A stretch of 64,000 bases of DNA from Tritrichomonas musculus (GCA_039105265.1 JAPFFF010000002.1:2046001-2110000), one strand, 5' to 3'. Shown: positions 39,199 to 50,523, numbered from the stretch's first letter. The notes: generated by a model not told the origin, from the letters alone. A program made the numbers and translations.

Positions 39199-39705
39199 TC
39201 AGCAACATATTTTCATACTCACGCCATACTTGATGAACTGTGAGTAGATGTCATTGTAGGCATATTTCATGTCTTCTGTCTTGTTGTTTTTCGTTATGAG
39301 AATCTTCGAAATATATATCAGTTTATCGGAGGAACAACATGAATTACAGGCGATATCTTCGTCCAATACTAATTCGACTTTATCTGCGTCGGTCAAGAGT
39401 TTAATCATATTCATGAGAGATGTGGTATTACAAACGAGATAAGCATTCACTTTTAGTGGATTGTCCTCATAGACAGAAACGAGCATTTCGAGGAATTTGT
39501 TTTTTTGCTCAAGGGAGTCAAGCTGATTGTAGTTCTTTAAATCAGACAAACTATTGCTTCGAGAGACTGTTTTTGAGGTGTTAAGTTGAGGGATATTAGG
39601 ATAGGTAATCTGTATATTGGTATTCTGTTCTTGCGAAATTGATGTATTGTTCTTGCTTTTTGCTTCTGATGACAGTATACGAGCTTGTCGGAGAGTTCCA
39701 GACAT
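39199..39705 (-). CDS. Conserved Maverick DEDxxC-family protein, 168 aa
   Basis: Homologue of 17888-18415 and of the M1 fragment at 1-392. Starts MSGTLRQARILSSE. A Ser/Asn/Gln-rich linker leads to a helix (KNKFLEMLVSVYEDNP), a second helix (SLMNMIKLLTDAD) and the conserved VELVLDEDIACNSCC patch, followed by a basic strand. Extra Cys residues near the acidic patch (CNSCCSS, final CC) suggest metal binding. It lies 21 bp from the next small gene on the same strand. Confidence 0.65.
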   Translation of the reverse strand: MSGTLRQARILSSEAKSKNNTSISQEQNTNIQITYPNIPQLNTSKTVSRSNSLSDLKNYNQLDSLEQKNKFLEMLVSVYEDNPLKVNAYLVCNTTSLMNMIKLLTDADKVELVLDEDIACNSCCSSDKLIYISKILITKNNKTEDMKYAYNDIYSQFIKYGVSMKICC

Positions 39706-39726
39706 TATTTGAATAACAAAAAATTT

Positions 39727-39966
39727 TCAGGAGTAAAGATTGCCAACAGCTCTATTTAACAGATTTCTTACCTTCATATCTCTGTCATATTTTCGTTGAA
39801 TCTTCTCTCTTTTTGCTATTTTTTTAGGGTCCGTGGGAGGTGTTTGGCTCAATATCCTTCGATAATATTGAAGACGAGATTTGAGTTGTTTCAGAGTAGG
39901 AGTGGCAAAAGTTTTTCTACCGTGCCAGTTTTTGAGAGGGAGGAGAGCGGGCTGTTCTTGAGACAT
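39727..39966 (-). CDS. Small basic protein, 79 aa
   Basis: A short Lys/Arg-rich protein (KQLKSRLQYYRRILSQ, then KIAKREKIQRKYDRDMKVRN) predicted to be helical and nucleic-acid binding. It sits between the DEDxxC gene and the integrase, matching the position of the bZIP-like gene 18445-18729 in M2, though the sequences are not clearly related. ATG at 39966 lies 17 bp from the integrase ATG on the other strand. Confidence 0.55.
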   Translation of the reverse strand: MSQEQPALLPLKNWHGRKTFATPTLKQLKSRLQYYRRILSQTPPTDPKKIAKREKIQRKYDRDMKVRNLLNRAVGNLYS

Positions 39967-39983
39967 TTTCTACCAAATAAAAA
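39967..39983. promoter_or_regulatory. 17-bp bidirectional start region in M3
   Basis: Only 17 bases lie between the divergent ATGs of the small basic gene and the integrase. There is no room for two conventional promoters, so leaders must be almost absent or promoter elements must lie within the opposite coding sequence. Confidence 0.45.
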
Positions 39984-41693
39984 ATGGATATAACTAAATT
40001 GCTTTACAATAACTCGGATGAAATAATAACCTCTATAACAGAAGAACCAAGATATAAAGCAGATATTGAAGCAATAGAGGGAAACAACGATTTTAACTTC
40101 ATCTTTGAGGCAATCAGAAAATGGATTTGCAGAAAAATTCACAATACTTTAACAGAAGATTTTCATTATAAACATGATATATGGAGCGATAGAGAACCCA
40201 AATACAATTATGAAAAAATATTTACTGAGAACGATTATAGGAATATAAGAAATTTCATATCGATAAATTATGCTGAAATACATGATAAACTCCTTCATAG
40301 CATCGAGTATCAGAGGCACAAAAATTATATGAATAAATACCAAAAATGCAAGAATAAACTATTCGAAAAGTTGAATAACAAGCAGAGATACACCATAAAT
40401 CAGGCACGAGATTTGCTGAAAGAAAATGGTAAATTACCGATAAATGAAGACGATTTCAGGAGATTATACAATATTTTCGTTGAGGAATGGCAAAAGAGAA
40501 GAGACTCTGATAGACCTCAAAGACCTATTTTGAGGAATACTTTCACGGATAAATTGAATGATTTTGTGGTATTCAATCATGAGAGACTGTTAGATAAAGA
40601 GGAATTCAATAGAGTCAGTAGGAATTGGGGAGAGAGTAGTTTGTCCGAAGAGGAGAGATACAATAGATACGTCAATAAATTTTATTTCCAGCCAACGACA
40701 TATTCAACCTATGAAATTCCTCAGGAGCAAAATATTATTGGGTTCAAAACAGAGAGTAAAATAAGAGCTTTGAAGAATTTATTTCCCGACAGACAGGTCA
40801 AAATAGCCGAGAACACATCATACTTTCCGCTGAAAAAGAACGCGAAGATGTATCAGCTCCATAAAGTTTCGTCAAGAAATTCCTATATTATCGATTTGAT
40901 GTTTGTTGATAAATTATGTTATTTGGTCATGATAAATGTCAATACAAGGTATTTGTATGTTGTGTTGGTAAATCAGATATTGTTTGGTGATGAAGGGAAA
41001 GATGAAGAAAAGCATCAGAGATTCGCCAAATTAGATAAATCAGCAGATACTTACTTGAAAACCCTCGATAAATTGCTGCAATCTGGTGTTGTAATAAAGA
41101 GCTTGACGTTTGATGGTGAGGGCTCTTTTAACTCAAGAAAGGCACAAGAATACTATAGAGCTCATAGAATAGAATGGCAAACTGCACCAAGAATGAGAAT
41201 GGGAAACTATCCAGACTTCATGAAAAAGGAGCAAAAACAGGTAAAAACTGACCCGATGCACAGTTCTTTGGGACTGATAGATAGAGTCATCAGAACACTG
41301 AGAGATATGGCTTATAATATGGGAATTGGGATAATTACTCCATCGATAATGGAAGAATTAGTGAGGCAATATAATAACGCACCTCATAAAACACTCTCAA
41401 AATATGCCAGGAAAAGTGTGTCTCCGAGGATGGTTCATGAAGATAAAGAACTGGAATCGTTGATTGTGATGAATATTTGTAAAGAGAATTATGACATAAT
41501 GACGAGTAAAGGATTCTATTTGCCAAAAGGGATGTCGGTAAAATTGTATAACGAAAAGGATGGAATGATGAAGAGAAGGTCCAATGTACAGCCAGGAAAG
41601 TATAGAGTTATTGGATTTAAGAATGGTTTGTATGAGGTAGAGGGACAAAAAAATATGAGACAATTTATTCCTCGGTGGAAGATTGACTGGTAA
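39984..41693 (+). CDS. Maverick integrase with long N-terminal extension, 569 aa
   Basis: The N-terminal ~250 residues are a basic, helical extension not present in the M2 integrase. The rve core follows with Asp in YIIDLMFVDKL (~310), Asp in LTFDGEGSFNS (~375) and LGLIDRVIRTLRD at the third position, where retroviral enzymes have Glu; here it is Asp. About 20 extra residues (KKEQKQVKTDPMHSS region) lie between the second and third sites. The C-terminus is SH3-like (GMSVKLYNEKDG... KYRVIGFKNGLYEVEG). The frame is intact. It converges on the polymerase with a 29-bp overlap of the 3' ends. Confidence 0.85.
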   Translation: MDITKLLYNNSDEIITSITEEPRYKADIEAIEGNNDFNFIFEAIRKWICRKIHNTLTEDFHYKHDIWSDREPKYNYEKIFTENDYRNIRNFISINYAEIHDKLLHSIEYQRHKNYMNKYQKCKNKLFEKLNNKQRYTINQARDLLKENGKLPINEDDFRRLYNIFVEEWQKRRDSDRPQRPILRNTFTDKLNDFVVFNHERLLDKEEFNRVSRNWGESSLSEEERYNRYVNKFYFQPTTYSTYEIPQEQNIIGFKTESKIRALKNLFPDRQVKIAENTSYFPLKKNAKMYQLHKVSSRNSYIIDLMFVDKLCYLVMINVNTRYLYVVLVNQILFGDEGKDEEKHQRFAKLDKSADTYLKTLDKLLQSGVVIKSLTFDGEGSFNSRKAQEYYRAHRIEWQTAPRMRMGNYPDFMKKEQKQVKTDPMHSSLGLIDRVIRTLRDMAYNMGIGIITPSIMEELVRQYNNAPHKTLSKYARKSVSPRMVHEDKELESLIVMNICKENYDIMTSKGFYLPKGMSVKLYNEKDGMMKRRSNVQPGKYRVIGFKNGLYEVEGQKNMRQFIPRWKIDW

Positions 41694-44600
41694 AATATTG
41701 GGTAATATCTCCTTCAGCATAGTCTGTTTTGATACATCTCTCGAATTTTTTTCTTGTCGATACGGTCATATTTTTATTCATCTCGAAGCAAGGTTGTCCT
41801 TTTGTTAGGTCGAATGTAATGGAATTTCCGTTGAAGAGTGTTTCATAAAGCTTCATAACATCTCCTTGAAACTCCTCGTTGAATTTATATTTGATGGAAT
41901 TTTGAGTGAGTCCTTTACCTCTTATTACATAATCAATTTCTCCAGTAGAATCTGTAATCATATGGACGTACATTTTCTTCATCAAGAAGAATGCTTCAAT
42001 AGATTCGGGCATCTCATCATGACCATTTATCGAAGGGAAATCACAGTGAAATTGTCCTAAATTTTTCCCAATAAGTTCGCGGTTATATTTATTGTTGAAT
42101 TCTTTTTGTAGACGTTTTAAGTCGGCAGATTCTATCATAAATGAGTCTGTATCTTGGTAATAAATATGGCATCCTGTATCGAAAGCAAGACACATGACTT
42201 CGTTCATTATTCTCTTGGACATGGACAGAACTTGAATGCCTAAAAGAGAGAAATTGAAGTGATTATCTATTTGTTTGAGGGTCTTTATGGCATGGATGTC
42301 AGAGTTGTTTAACTGAATATCTTCGACAATTTTGTTATAGTTTTTGCCCAATATTTATCGAGTTCATCTCCTTCGTGAAGATATTTATAGTCTTTATCTA
42401 CTGGCCTCTCTATTGTTTTGCCGTAGCAGGAATTCATGATGAGTTTGTAGAGATTTTGCAAAGGATTCTTCTGCTTCTTATATTCGAGTCGTTTATTGAA
42501 TATTTCTCTGATACAATCTTGAATGCGATAATCTTTCTTTCCGTCCCAGTAATATCCTCTCAAAATATTGAATTCTATTTGCTGAAACTCAATAAAATCT
42601 TCCAAAGTAATATTGTCAACAACCATTTTAATGGTTTGATTTGGTTGGAGAATGTCGTTATTTCTGTTTAGGCCATTTATTTTTTGAACGATTAACGGAA
42701 ATGCATAATGTTTGTTGATTTTGGTTATTTCTATTTCGACGATGTATGCGGATTGTTGAGAGAGGAAATTGTCGTTTAGTTGGTCTTGTTGTATTACCTT
42801 TGGACGTCCTTCAACTGTGTATAATCTACTCATTGCGGAAGGATATAATGATACTGCATCAAAATCGCAAAGGTTCTTCTTGACATGCCATTTCTTGTTA
42901 TATGCCGTCATGCATCTACCTCCATATATCGCCTTTGAGCAAAAATATCTCACATGACCGCCTAATTTATAGAGATTTTGGTTGGGATAATAGACTCTTT
43001 GATTGAAGACTTCGTTTGCGAGAGACGATATGCTGATGAAATTAAATGGGTCGACTTTGAAGTCTTTGATGAATCCTTCACGCAGTTTATTGAATCCGAT
43101 TCTGAGGATATTAACATCTTGCTGGCAGTAAAATTCTGCATATTTCCACATGTCAAAGTGATTTTCGTCTATTCGGCAGCCAGATATCTTATCGATATTG
43201 GTGTTGAATAAATTGTAGTCTTCATCGGTCCATATTTTGTCTTCATTTTCTCCTGCTTCATTTATTGTGCCACAGTTAGTTTGTAAGCGATTAAGAGTGT
43301 AATATTTGTATGGAAATATCTCTTTTTGTATGTCAGGAATGTCAAACATAGAGGGTAATTGAGATAATTTGCAGGAAAGAATTGGTAAAGAGTCTTTGAG
43401 ATGAATTGTTTTGTTGAGATATTTTATATCCGCCTTCATTGTTTTTGTGCCTTTGATAATGGATTTGGCGAGTCCGAAAGAAGCCAGCATTCTGATATCA
43501 TACGCTAAATTGTGGAAATAAACGACTGCATCATCTGGTAAATAATCTAGTAATTGTTTATTACAGTCTTCTCCTCGGAAAGTTTTATTGATTCGGCCTG
43601 TTCTATTCTGTAAGACGCAGAGGAAAGGTTTGTGAATTTCTGTTGATGTATCTGCTTCAAAATCGGCATACCAATATGTTTTGTTATCATTTTCTGAGAG
43701 TTTCTTTTTGTCCTCTTTGATTAGTTTTGTGCATTGTTCTTCGTTATATTCGAGGTCGATAAGGTCAATATCGTCGATTACTTCTTTGTAGAAAACTGTG
43801 TTGAGGACCTTATATTGACCGAATGTGATTGGGACGAAGAAGTTGTTTTTCATGAGAGTTCGAACGAGGTCTGATGATGTCATGAAGCATCTCGCGGGGC
43901 GCCAGTGGTCAACGTTGTACTCTTTATTGAATTTATCTTCTGTGCATTGATTGAGGTGGTTGGCAGAGCCAAGTTTGCAAAGCGAATTGATATAGTATGT
44001 GCTGAAAGGTTTTTTCTCCTCAAGGAAATAGTGCTTATTGAAGACGTTCATTGTATGAGTTCTATTTGGTTCGGCATTTTCTATACCTAAATAATGTTTA
44101 TTTGTATCATTCTTTTTGGACCTGACAGAACGTTTCTTATTTTTTCCATTGGCATCTTCGTTGATAAACGATAATTTGACGTGAATATTGAACTCAGTAC
44201 ATAGTTCGTTTAGAGCCTTTTGGGAGAGATATCTTGAATTAATTCTTAGGCGCATTTTGTTTAGTATATCATCGTCATAGCATCCTGTTTGTTGAAGGGC
44301 ATAGATGAAGCAGCAATCGTCCAATTCCTTTCTCTGTTTGCCTTTTTTGTCTACGAGAGATGTGAAAATCTGTAATTTTTCGAGATATTTTGAGACATTT
44401 GATGGGCAGTTTTCACGTACCAAATATTGAAAGAAACTTCCGCCTACGTCATTTTTTGCCTTAATATTCTGAAATTCACTAAAGCGAACTGCTTCAAAGA
44501 GGCTCCATTCGGGTATTTTTTCGGCTCCATTCTCATAAAAATATTCTGGTACAACATTCTCTATATCGAAGATGAAGTGTTTTTCTGTTAGATTTTCCAT

Positions 44601-45131
44601 TAATTTGTTGTATATTTCAGGCGTCAATTGATATGAATGCCATTGATTTTTGATTTTGAAAGCGAGTTTGTATTTGGCGATAATAGGCAAAGAATCTATA
44701 TATTCTTCAAAGAATTCCTTCAATTTGGGAAGCAATAAGAGTCTGCCGTCCTTATCTAATCTCTCAAAGTCGATTTGCCATCTTCTTGGGGAGTATTCTA
44801 ATTTTTCCATTATTTCGTCGACGATTTGTTGCTGGGAATTGTTGTCCGTTTTGATTGGTTGTTCAGCTTGTTTGGGTTGTTCTTTGGGTTGTTCTTCTTG
44901 TTTTTCAGGTTGTTGGGCGGGGGTATTGTTCTTGCCTTTAAAATACCAGTACATAGCATCATAGTTGTCTAAATCTCCATCATACCCTTCATACTTAGCA
45001 CATTCTCGGATGTCATAATAGAATTCTTCTTGTGAGTTCCAATAGTATGAAAAGTCGTGTTGTAGTTTCTCGTTTATTATCAATTCAAATAGTTCTTGTA
45101 ATTTTTCGGGAGTAGCTTCGGAGAGTCTCAT
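41665..45131 (-). pseudogene. Protein-primed type B DNA polymerase with OTU-like N-terminus, frameshifted
   Basis: ORF 45131-42309 carries a Gln/Glu/Pro-rich linker (~85-110), an OTU-like block (DDCCFIYALQQTG ~267; NKHY later), exonuclease motifs YADFEAD (~489), FHNLAYD and YCQQDV, motif A (DFDAVSLYPSAM, ~757) and motif B (IMNSCYGKT, ~900). Motif C (YYQDTDSFMI) is in the other frame, 42351-41665. The shift occurs near 42345-42355, at a GGGCAAAAA run, so it could be a mutation or a homopolymer error. Without correction the enzyme would lack its second catalytic Asp pair. The gene is otherwise full length and related to the M2 polymerase. Confidence 0.87.
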
Positions 45132-45560
45132 TTTTGCAATGAAAATAAAAATTAAAAAATATAAAAATTTATGCCACTTATCATAAATGTGAAAATTTCA
45201 AAAAATTATTTGTTTCAAAAAAGTTTCAAAAAAGTTGATTTCAATAATTTTAAAAATCATAAATTGTATACAAAAATTTTATTTATACCTTTTTTCATAT
45301 CACACGTCATACAAAAATTTTATCAAAATTATGTTCATATCACCACTTTCCATCCATTGAAAGACCTTAATTGAGGCAATTTTTTGACACAAAAAGGTGA
45401 ATGCAAAATGCCCTATAGTGATAGGGGGTTTTCTGACAACACTCTGGAGGTCAAAAAAGTGCCAAAATTGGGTAGTTGGAGACCAAAAAAGTGCCAAAAT
45501 TAGGGGTGTTTGAGGGGATTGAAGACCGGAGGTCTGAAATCACCGCAAACGTATACTACT
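45132..45560. repeat. Right end of M3 with terminus
   Basis: AT-rich up to ~45400, then a more GC-balanced end. It contains a duplicated unit with CAAAAAAGTGCCAAAATT (~45455-45510) and terminates ...GTATACTACT at 45560, the inverse of the AGTAGTATAC start of M6 and M5. The matching left TIR of M3 is not in the window, so TIR length cannot be measured. Confidence 0.75.
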
Positions 45561-45648
45561 TAATTAAAGCTCCCTCGATCTCCTTTTGATTCTTCTTGAT
45601 AGCCTTCTGTATTTCCAATTCAACATCTTTGATAATTTGCCTTGTCAT
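45561..45648 (-). pseudogene. Packaging ATPase, first 29 codons only
   Basis: ATG at 45648. The peptide (MTRQIIKDVELEIQKAIKK...) aligns with the first 30 residues of the M2 ATPase and stops exactly where the M3 terminus begins. The P-loop and the rest are absent here; they would lie beyond the lost left end of M3. Confidence 0.85.
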
Positions 45649-45666
45649 ATTTTATTTGGTGTTAAA

Positions 45667-45783
45667 TGAATTATATTGATTTCATCAGGGAGTGTTTAAA
45701 ATATCAGGCTATTGGATTCATCATTGAGCTGATTTGGGAGGAATCAAAAATATTGTATGAACAGTTCAACTCCATCTTATGAT
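45667..45783 (+). CDS. Possible 38-aa ORF between ATPase and integrase of M4
   Basis: An ATG ORF on the opposite strand (MNYIDFIRECLKYQAIGF...), hydrophobic and helical, reading through the gap and overlapping the integrase stop by 18 bp. M2 has only 10 bp between integrase and ATPase, so this gap of ~117 bp is peculiar to M4. May be chance. Confidence 0.2.
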
Positions 45784-46450
45784 TGACTCAGGGACATTAT
45801 TTTTGGTAGACCAATATTCATATTCAAGATTGGATAACTTTGTAGGATGACCTTCTCTTAGATTCCTGGCTGGTATGATATCTCTTTTGCCACCTTCATA
45901 TTCAACTCTATATTTATTCTTCTTTGAATCATAGCTTATAATCTTATTCACAATACCTCTCTTGCCACTCTTCAATGAATCAGCTAATGGTATATTATTT
46001 GTAGCTCTAATTAATTTAAACCCAGGTACCTTATCAATGGAGTTATCTTTAGACTTGATGATGAATTGATTACCTGATTTTGAATCAACAATATATGCCT
46101 CCTTGCTGACCCTATGTCTTTTCTTGGAGAATGGATCATTGTATAATACAACTCTAACCCTATCATTAGTTTTGAAATCATATGGGTTGATGCTTGATTT
46201 AGTCTTGATGTAATCTAACTCATCATCAATTGTCATATCATTAGGAGACTTATTATTTAAACTTGAATGAGGTGTGTTGTTGTAAGCATCAATCAAATCA
46301 TTCATTTCTGTCTCATCAATATATCTATTCTCACCAATTGCATCTCTAATAGTCCTCATGAATCTATTGATGATACCTAATATGTTATGGTTGTTATCCT
46401 CTGTAGTAGTATATATTATATTGTTAGCTTTCATAAATTGTAGCACACCT
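45766..46450 (-). pseudogene. Integrase, 3' two-thirds (M4)
   Basis: Aligns with the M2 integrase from residue ~137 to the end: TTTEDNNHNILGIINRFMRTIR with the same Asn at the third catalytic position, the SH3-like domain (NDRVRVVLYNDPFSKKRHRVS) and the Tudor/chromo-like module (GIVNKIISYD). The first two catalytic Asp residues are removed by the deletion at ~46450. The remaining frame is intact, so the deletion may be fairly recent. Confidence 0.85.
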
Positions 46451-46456
46451 CTGTAC

Positions 46457-46610
46457 ACCATTCAGGAGGGAAATTAAAATAGTATCTATTGAATTTGTCT
46501 TTATCTTGTTGACCATCTTCCAGAAAGAATGATGATTTAATTGGAATTGGTACCTGTCCATCTGTGATATTATTAATGGTTGGATGTAATGTTTTCACTC
46601 TTTGATACAT
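46457..46610 (-). pseudogene. Gene A, N-terminal fragment (M4)
   Basis: ATG at 46610 and ~51 codons matching the start of 10449-11699 (PIPIKSSFFLEDGQQDKDKFNRYYFNFPPEW versus PIPIEYAYFLEDGERDK...FNYPQDW). The match ends at the Trp where the deletion into the integrase begins. Confidence 0.8.
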
Positions 46611-46639
46611 TTGTGTTTGATTAAACAAAATGATTTCAA

Positions 46640-47593
46640 TATTTTGAAGTTATGTGTTAACATCATAGGGGATGATGTATCATAGGGTGTGTGATGTTGA
46701 TGATGTGATAACATCATAAAGGACCTCATAGGGATGTGTGATGTTGATAAAGCTGTCATGATGTGGTGTCTTTTTGATAATGCACTCTTTCTAAATTGCT
46801 TATAACAGAAGGCAAATATATATTTTTATCATTAATGAAATGAATATTGATACAGCTATGGACAATATGTTTTGATATTTTGCAACAGTCATAATTGCCT
46901 TTATGTCTCCCTGAGATGTATATATTGGAAACTTAATTGTGTCATTATCTTCAGGGTCATGGGGTATGTTATTTAGGTTTGTTGTTATGTGGGGAATGGG
47001 TGATGGTGAGGTCCATGATGATGTGATATTGATGAGGTCCATGATGATATGGTGTTATTATACCTCATGATGTAAAGTTGATGAGGCTGTCATGATGTGA
47101 AGTTGATGAAGCTTGATGATGTGAGCTTGAGATCCATAATGATGTGATGTGATAACATCATTATGGATGGTCATGGGTGTGTGAGCTGATGAGGCTTGAT
47201 GATGTGGTGTTGATTTCATATTGATGGATTGTTAAGTTGTCTAAGTGGTTATCAAACAAGTGTCCTCGATGTGGTACACAGGATGTCTCATGATGTCTTC
47301 ATCAATAATTATTTGCAATCAATCTATGCTTCCTCATGGATCTTACCATTGATGTTGATAAGTATGCCATACCCTAATGAATATATAATACCACATTTGT
47401 TGTTTTGTCCCTGATGTTATATGGGTAGTTTGTCATAATCTAATAATCATTGAATCCCTTAGGGTGATACATATTCCATTGTTCGTTATGATAAATGATG
47501 TGAGTTGATGAAGCTGTCATGATGTTGCATAAGGGACTTATGAGGTGCTGTAAGTGGAGGTACATAAGGGGACTTCATGAGTACGTTATCAGA
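46640..47593. repeat. GATG/TGATGT-rich degenerate minisatellite leader of M4
   Basis: About 950 bp dominated by variations of GATGATGTGATGTTGATGAGG, GTCATGATGTG and ATAACATCAT, in both exact and drifted copies. No credible ORF. It takes the place of the M2 leader (9460-10448) and has about the same length. Confidence 0.65.
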
Positions 47594-47878
47594 AGTAGTT
47601 AACATTAAGGATAGGCAACTGGACAACCCTTCATGGTTTAGAAGGCTCCACAGCATAAAGAGGTGTGGGTGGGGTGGTGGGGTGAGGTAGTTGTTGGGAT
47701 AGCTTTCAACTATTGAGGATGCTGTAGCAGCGAAGTGGCTTAACGAGCTGCTGCGCTACAGCATCCGACTGATAGTTGAAAGATGTCCAAACAACTGTCT
47801 CTAACACACCTCTTTATGCTGTGGAGCCTTCTAAACCATGAAGGGTTGTCCAGTTGCCTATCCTTAATGTTAACTACT
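47594..47878. repeat. Palindromic terminus of M4 (285 bp)
   Basis: Two arms, 47594-~47735 and ~47765-47878, are inverted copies: AGTAGTTAACATTAAGGATAGG at the left and its complement ending ACTACT at the right. The arms carry a matching ACTGGACAACCCTTCATGG and CTCCACAGCATAAAGAGGTGT, and the centre holds GCTGTAGCAGC...GCTGCTGCGCTACAGC. The outer right end is where M4 should terminate, judging from the M2 layout, so this is probably its TIR arranged head to head. Confidence 0.75.
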
Positions 47879-50520
47879 AACCATTTTCCCCCAACTTTTA
47901 TATCAGTCAACATTCGGCCTTTTTAATGCAGTATCAACTCTTTTCTAGCATGATTAATCATTATTAAGGGTACAAATAAAGTTTTTTTTGAATTTTTTTT
48001 TTAATCAAATATCTTATCAAATGCAAAAATTATCGTTTCAAAAATTTAACTGTTCAAATAAAGTTAAAATTATCTAAGAGCATTATAAACCAATTTTGAA
48101 CCTTTATAAACCTGAAATTTACAAATTTTTTATTATATTATGAATAATCTGATCTTATTTCAGGAAGATGAATGCAGGGTAATTTTAAAGATTATTATCT
48201 AAAAAAACAATATAAATAAATGTAAATGAGAATTTTGCTCAATCACTATTTTTTCACTAATATATTAGCTCCAACTTTTTTAATAATTGAATTAAAAAGA
48301 TTTTTATTGTCTAAAATGATATATTCTATACTAATACACTTTTTAATGCATATTTTTATTGAAATTCAAGATAAGATGATTTCTCTAATTTTCCTAATAT
48401 TCTATCTCAATTTGTTGATTATTTAAATAATATCATAAATTTAATCATAATGCGAATAAATAATTGCTATGCTACCTTTTTTTCCTGGGAAGAATGGTTG
48501 CATATTCAAGATACACTTATGGAGTGTTTTTGATATCCTACACATAAGAAAATTTTACATTTTGAAAAAAAGTGTTTATAATACATAAATCCTTTATATT
48601 TTTAGGTTTTGAATTTATAAATCATAGTATAATCGTTTTATTTATATATATTAAAATACAGGCAAAAACATGATATTTTATATTACAATGAGATTTTTAT
48701 TTCAAACGAACTTCATCATTTTTCTGATATGAATTGACATGTGATTTTTTCTTTTTTGTTATAATTATTTTTCAAAAGTACTTCATATTCTTCTCTAATT
48801 TGGTTCTGAATTTACCTAAAATAAAATGAAAAATATTGCTTTTTTCATTTTCTCTTATGTATTTTTAAATTTTCTCTGGGATAACATTTATATAATTATT
48901 ATATTCATTTATATGTAATACAATTTTTGTCAGTCATTTCGAATTAGAAATTTTTCCTTTTAATTGTAATGTTGATATTTTTAAAATTCTTTTTTTGAGG
49001 TAATAGACATATGCATTTTATGTATTGTTCTTTTTCTTAATATTTTATTTTAATTTTGAAACTCTAAATGTTGTTTATGCTGTAATTTTTTAAAAATATT
49101 TTTTAAAAAACGATCATTTTCAATTCAAAAAAATTACCATTTTTCCCCAGTTTTTCCCATTCAATTTTCTGGGGAAAAATTACACTTCCCTTGTTAAAAA
49201 GTCAAAGCCTCCATTTTTCTATATATCCTATGGATTTTTTCGATATATTTTATTTTCTCTCAGTATTGGCTAATTTTTATTTCCACATTTTTTTTTTCGA
49301 TAGAAATAAATCATTCTGACAAAAATAATATTGCCGTATGACAAAGAACTTTCTAAAACATATCATTTATTAACTATTTCTTTTTTCTTTTTTTTTTATT
49401 ATTAAGAATTTTGAAATTTTGCAAGTGAACTCTGTCCACTCATTTTTTGGAAAAATTGAATACTTTTAGCAAAAACAAGTATTCAATTTTAAAAAGAGAC
49501 TCCAGCTTCACCAATATAGATTTGATCTTTCTTTTTTATTAAATGTTTATTGTTTTGGGATTTTTAATAAACTAATAGAGAGATTTTTTTAATTTAAATA
49601 ATAATTTTTTATATTTCAAAATAATTATATTTAATTTCAAAGTTTATATGAATTTATAAAAAAAAGCTCTCTATTAGTTTATTAGAAATAAGTTCTGTTT
49701 TTCATTTCATTAAATAATTTTTTCGGTTCTTTTTAATTAGAGGCTCGAGTCTCATTTGAAAAATCAAAATTTTACTCATTTTCAATTCGTATAAAATCAT
49801 ATATACATAATAGTTTTTTACAAAATTGATATATTTTATTGTATAATCATCTTATCTTTTATTTTTCACTGAAATTGTTTTTTAATTTTAAGAATATATG
49901 CAATTCAATTGTTTTTTATTTATTCGATTTTTTGTGTACTCAACCCTTAATAATAATTTTGGATTTACTCAAAACTCTTTTTTTAGAAGAAAATCATGTT
50001 TTTATAATTGTACTATAAATATAAATGAATATTAAACAGGAAAATTTAAAAAAAGGATAGAATTCAAGAAAAAATTAGATTATAATTTCAGACAAAGCAA
50101 ATAAAAAATCAGTATTGCATTATTATGATGAAATAAAATACATTTGTAATGGAATTTTAAGCTTTTAAAATAACAAAAATTCTTTTTTTAGAAGATATTT
50201 GCAATAATTATCTTCATCTATAATTGGTTGAAAATCATTACTCTTGGAAAACGCGCCAGCTTTTTGAGAAGACTTATACAATTTTTTTTTGAGAAAACTT
50301 ATATAAAAATTTGAATGAGAAAAGCAGATAACACTTTTTGAAATATAAGAATAACCGATTAAACTTTTTAAATAGTAAGATTTGTAAAATATACAAAAAC
50401 AAAAAAAACGCCTTTTATTTTATTTTTCTCGCCTATTGCCAAGTATAGCACTTGGTTTGTTAGCTGATTCAAGACAGCATTCTATTGAGCTAATTTGGCT
50501 GTAATAGAAATGAGGCAGAA
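47879..50520. other. AT-rich DNA without recognisable genes
   Basis: Very AT-rich with many poly-A/T runs and no ORF of convincing composition. It is the only stretch here that might be original host intergenic DNA. I see one small inverted-repeat element at 49565-49684. A short GGGGAAAAA...TTTTTCCCC-type symmetry occurs near 49145-49185. A less AT-rich patch precedes the MULE at ~50430-50520. Confidence 0.6.
49565..49684. repeat. 120-bp MITE-like inverted-repeat element
   Basis: TAATAAACTAATAGAGAG at 49565-49582 is repeated as its exact inverse at 49667-49684, around an AT-rich core. The TA at each end could be target site of a mariner-type element. No coding capacity. Confidence 0.55.
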
Positions 50521-50523
50521 AGA

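Larger units (their letters stand above)
37746..45560. mobile_element. Maverick M3, left end missing
   Basis: Right terminus GTATACTACT at 45551-45560, inserted after codon 29 of the M4 ATPase gene. Gene content: hybrid MCP/fibre ORF, NUMOD4-HNH, DEDxxC-family gene, small basic gene, integrase, polymerase. ATPase, penton-like gene and most of MCP are absent. Its left boundary is a junction with M1 and not a terminus, so deletion or recombination between elements removed the rest. Confidence 0.75.
45561..47878. mobile_element. Maverick remnant M4 (M2-like family)
   Basis: On the minus strand, from high to low coordinates: terminus, ~1 kb non-coding leader, gene A start, integrase, ATPase start. 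This is exactly the M2 order. A deletion equivalent to ~1.5 kb of M2 joins codon ~43 of gene A to codon ~136 of the integrase. M3 is inserted in the ATPase gene at 45560/45561. The rest of M4 is not in the window. Confidence 0.8.

Noticed and set aside
47879-50520. Host protein-coding gene in the AT-rich stretch
   Set aside because: Only short, low-complexity ORFs such as 48226-48426 are present, hydrophobic by composition and without conserved features.
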